From the NCBI RefSeq assembly GCF_938031315.1, contig NZ_CALHHT010000007.1, positions 1-6,693 on the forward strand: 6,693 nt of DNA, given 5' to 3'. The notes under the pieces are model-generated. The model did not search any database, was not told the origin of the DNA, and worked only from the letters and a program-made list of their open reading frames with translations. Shown one piece after another: positions 5,625 to 6,693 of the stretch. Positions within the stretch are counted from its first letter, which is position 1, and every line of letters starts with the position of its first letter. This DNA comes from an uncultured Campylobacter sp. GTDB lineage: Bacteria; Campylobacterota; Campylobacteria; Campylobacterales; Campylobacteraceae. A program made the position numbers and the translations under genes.

Positions 5625-5699
5625 ATCATTAAATTTCTTAAATATTCTTGCCTGATTTTCTATATTGTTTCACAAAATGGCTTAAATTTATAAATAAGC

Positions 5700-6693
5700 T
5701 TAAGCCAAAATTATCAAATTCCTCTTCTCTTCCATTACAAAATCTTTTAAAATTGCTCGTATATCGTCAGTCCTGTATTTCCTAAACGCTCTATTCATAG
5801 CTATGTCTTTTATACTACAACTTCCCTTTTTATCGATTTGCATTTTTACGTATTCAAGCATTTTATGGCGCATGTTTTGTATGTCTTCTGATTGCCCGTT
5901 GATTTCGCTAAACAAAAGGGTTAAATTCGTATACGGCTCTATGAATTTTATCGCTTCGTTTATCGTCTTGTCTGCTACTTTCGAGTTAAATTTAAAGCCA
6001 CCGTCCTCGCTAATCTCATATTGATTCAAATAGTGTAATGTTTGTATAATTGCATTTAGATTTTGCACCACGCGAGTATAGAGCTCTTTAAACTCATCTG
6101 CCTTATTTTGTTTTTTTGAGTGTATGAGCCTACAAAATTTATCATAATTCTCATTTTGTTTTAGGGCATTGGTGTCGATTTGATAGCTCTCCTTTTTATA
6201 GAAATTCATCAAATCCACGATTTTACTTTCAAACTTTGCTATCTCGTCATAGCTTGGCTTATTTGTGTTAAATTTTGCATTCTCGTAAGAAAATACGTCT
6301 TTGGTATAGACGATGATGAAGCGATTAAATAAGCCGCCTAGATACTCCTTTATCACACTGTCATCGCCGCCCAATTGTTGTAAGTTCGTATCGGCCGCAA
6401 GGTAAAATTTAGCGTTATACACGAATGGCGGAAGTGCTTTTGCATTTTTATTGGGCGTTTTAAGGTGTTATTTGTGCCGTTTTTATCGGTAAGCATATTT
6501 AGGAGCTCTTGCATTTTAGTATCTTTATTTTTTAAAGCGTTACCCACTTCGCCCAAATCTGTAAAAAATTTCGGCTGATTTACTGCCGTTTCATAAATAC
6601 CCTCGTAAGTAGCCTTATTTTCCATCAAGAACGCTAGAAGCTCTTTGTTGCCGCTACCTTTAAACCTTTCGTCCAATTCGTCTTGTATAGGTT
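5700..6693 (-). pseudogene. DUF3987-like ATPase/primase-helicase type protein, frameshifted; 5' end beyond right edge
   Basis: The frame from the right edge reads PIQDELDERFKG and continues through KFFTDLGEVGNAL (Walker-B-like), a MQELLNML helix and TNNTLKRPIK. It then leaves the productive frame at an A5 tract (plus-strand T5 at 6445-6449). A -1 step restores NAKALPPFVYNAKFYLAADTNLQQL (sensor-1-like Asn) and GGLFNRFIIVY (a conserved Arg), followed by a long helical region and a C-terminal winged-helix-like stretch (CSIKDIAMNRAFRKYRTDDIRAILKDF). This order resembles DUF3987-type ATPases of plasmids, prophages and integrative elements, which act in replication; the family call is by eye. The two pieces together cover about 330 codons, and the P-loop part must lie outside the window. 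One extra A would give an intact gene, so an inactive gene, slippage during expression and a sequencing error are all possible. Confidence 0.55.

Larger units (their letters stand above)
5229..5699. other. AT-rich intergenic region with repeats
   Basis: No convincing gene in 471 bp. Besides the antitoxin promoter, it holds a 36-bp inverted repeat pair, several GGTGGCTAAA copies, a hairpin with T-runs and a 9-bp dyad at 5443-5477. It is clearly more AT-rich than the flanking genes. A minus-strand 60-codon frame (5447-5629) is built of the repeats (FSHLF twice, AEFSHLL) and is not credible as a gene. Confidence 0.6.

Noticed and set aside
5447..5629. 60-codon minus-strand frame in the repeat region
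   Set aside because: Its FSHLF and AEFSHLL repeats are translations of the GGTGGCTAAA DNA repeats, and no ribosome site is evident.
6353..6676. Separate 107-aa gene starting near 6676
   Set aside because: The apparent start is an internal TTG; the frame is open to the right edge, and its last 30 or so residues are out-of-frame reading after the A5 tract.

Overview
The window looks like Campylobacterota DNA, most likely a Campylobacter species of the higher-GC group (C. gracilis, C. showae or C. rectus type). This rests on the very frequent AAATTT/AAAATTT strings, Campylobacter-like codon use and protein styles, and a TATAAT box with no clear -35 partner. The genus is an inference; no marker gene is present.

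Left third (1-2838) reads as ordinary chromosome. Two tandem minus-strand genes encode paralogous three-helix membrane proteins with a conserved C-F-x3-D-P-x-C-V-x-G-Y motif. The downstream copy is split by a frameshift near 358-366 and runs off the left edge. Divergent from them, across a 350-bp spacer with a candidate Fur box and a TATAAT promoter, is a PepSY-associated transmembrane protein of the PiuB/iron-regulated type (386 aa).

Right part (about 2900-6693) reads as accessory DNA, all genes on the minus strand. In transcription order these are: a DUF3987-like ATPase/replication gene that enters from the right edge and carries a one-base frameshift in an A5 tract; an AT-rich 471-bp spacer with a 36-bp inverted repeat and GGTGGCTAAA repeats spaced in multiples of 21 bp; and a Phd/YefM (StbD-like) antitoxin with a textbook sigma-70 promoter. 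After the antitoxin, where its RelE-type toxin should start, there is only a short apparent remnant. Next come a Met-rich, Cys-free 284-aa protein of unknown function with a perfect Shine-Dalgarno, a 63-aa helical protein, and a zeta-toxin-family kinase whose start overlaps the 63-aa gene by 32 bp.

The likely story is a decayed toxin-antitoxin locus and a plausibly intact zeta-type locus, next to replication-type genes of a mobile element or integrated plasmid. The antitoxin promoter may now drive the three downstream genes. The points most worth a second look are the 284-aa/63-aa/zeta cluster, the toxin remnant beside an apparently intact antitoxin, the inverted-repeat/iteron-like spacer, and the two frameshifts, which could be real decay or sequencing errors. 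All identifications come from reading the sequence; no database search was run.
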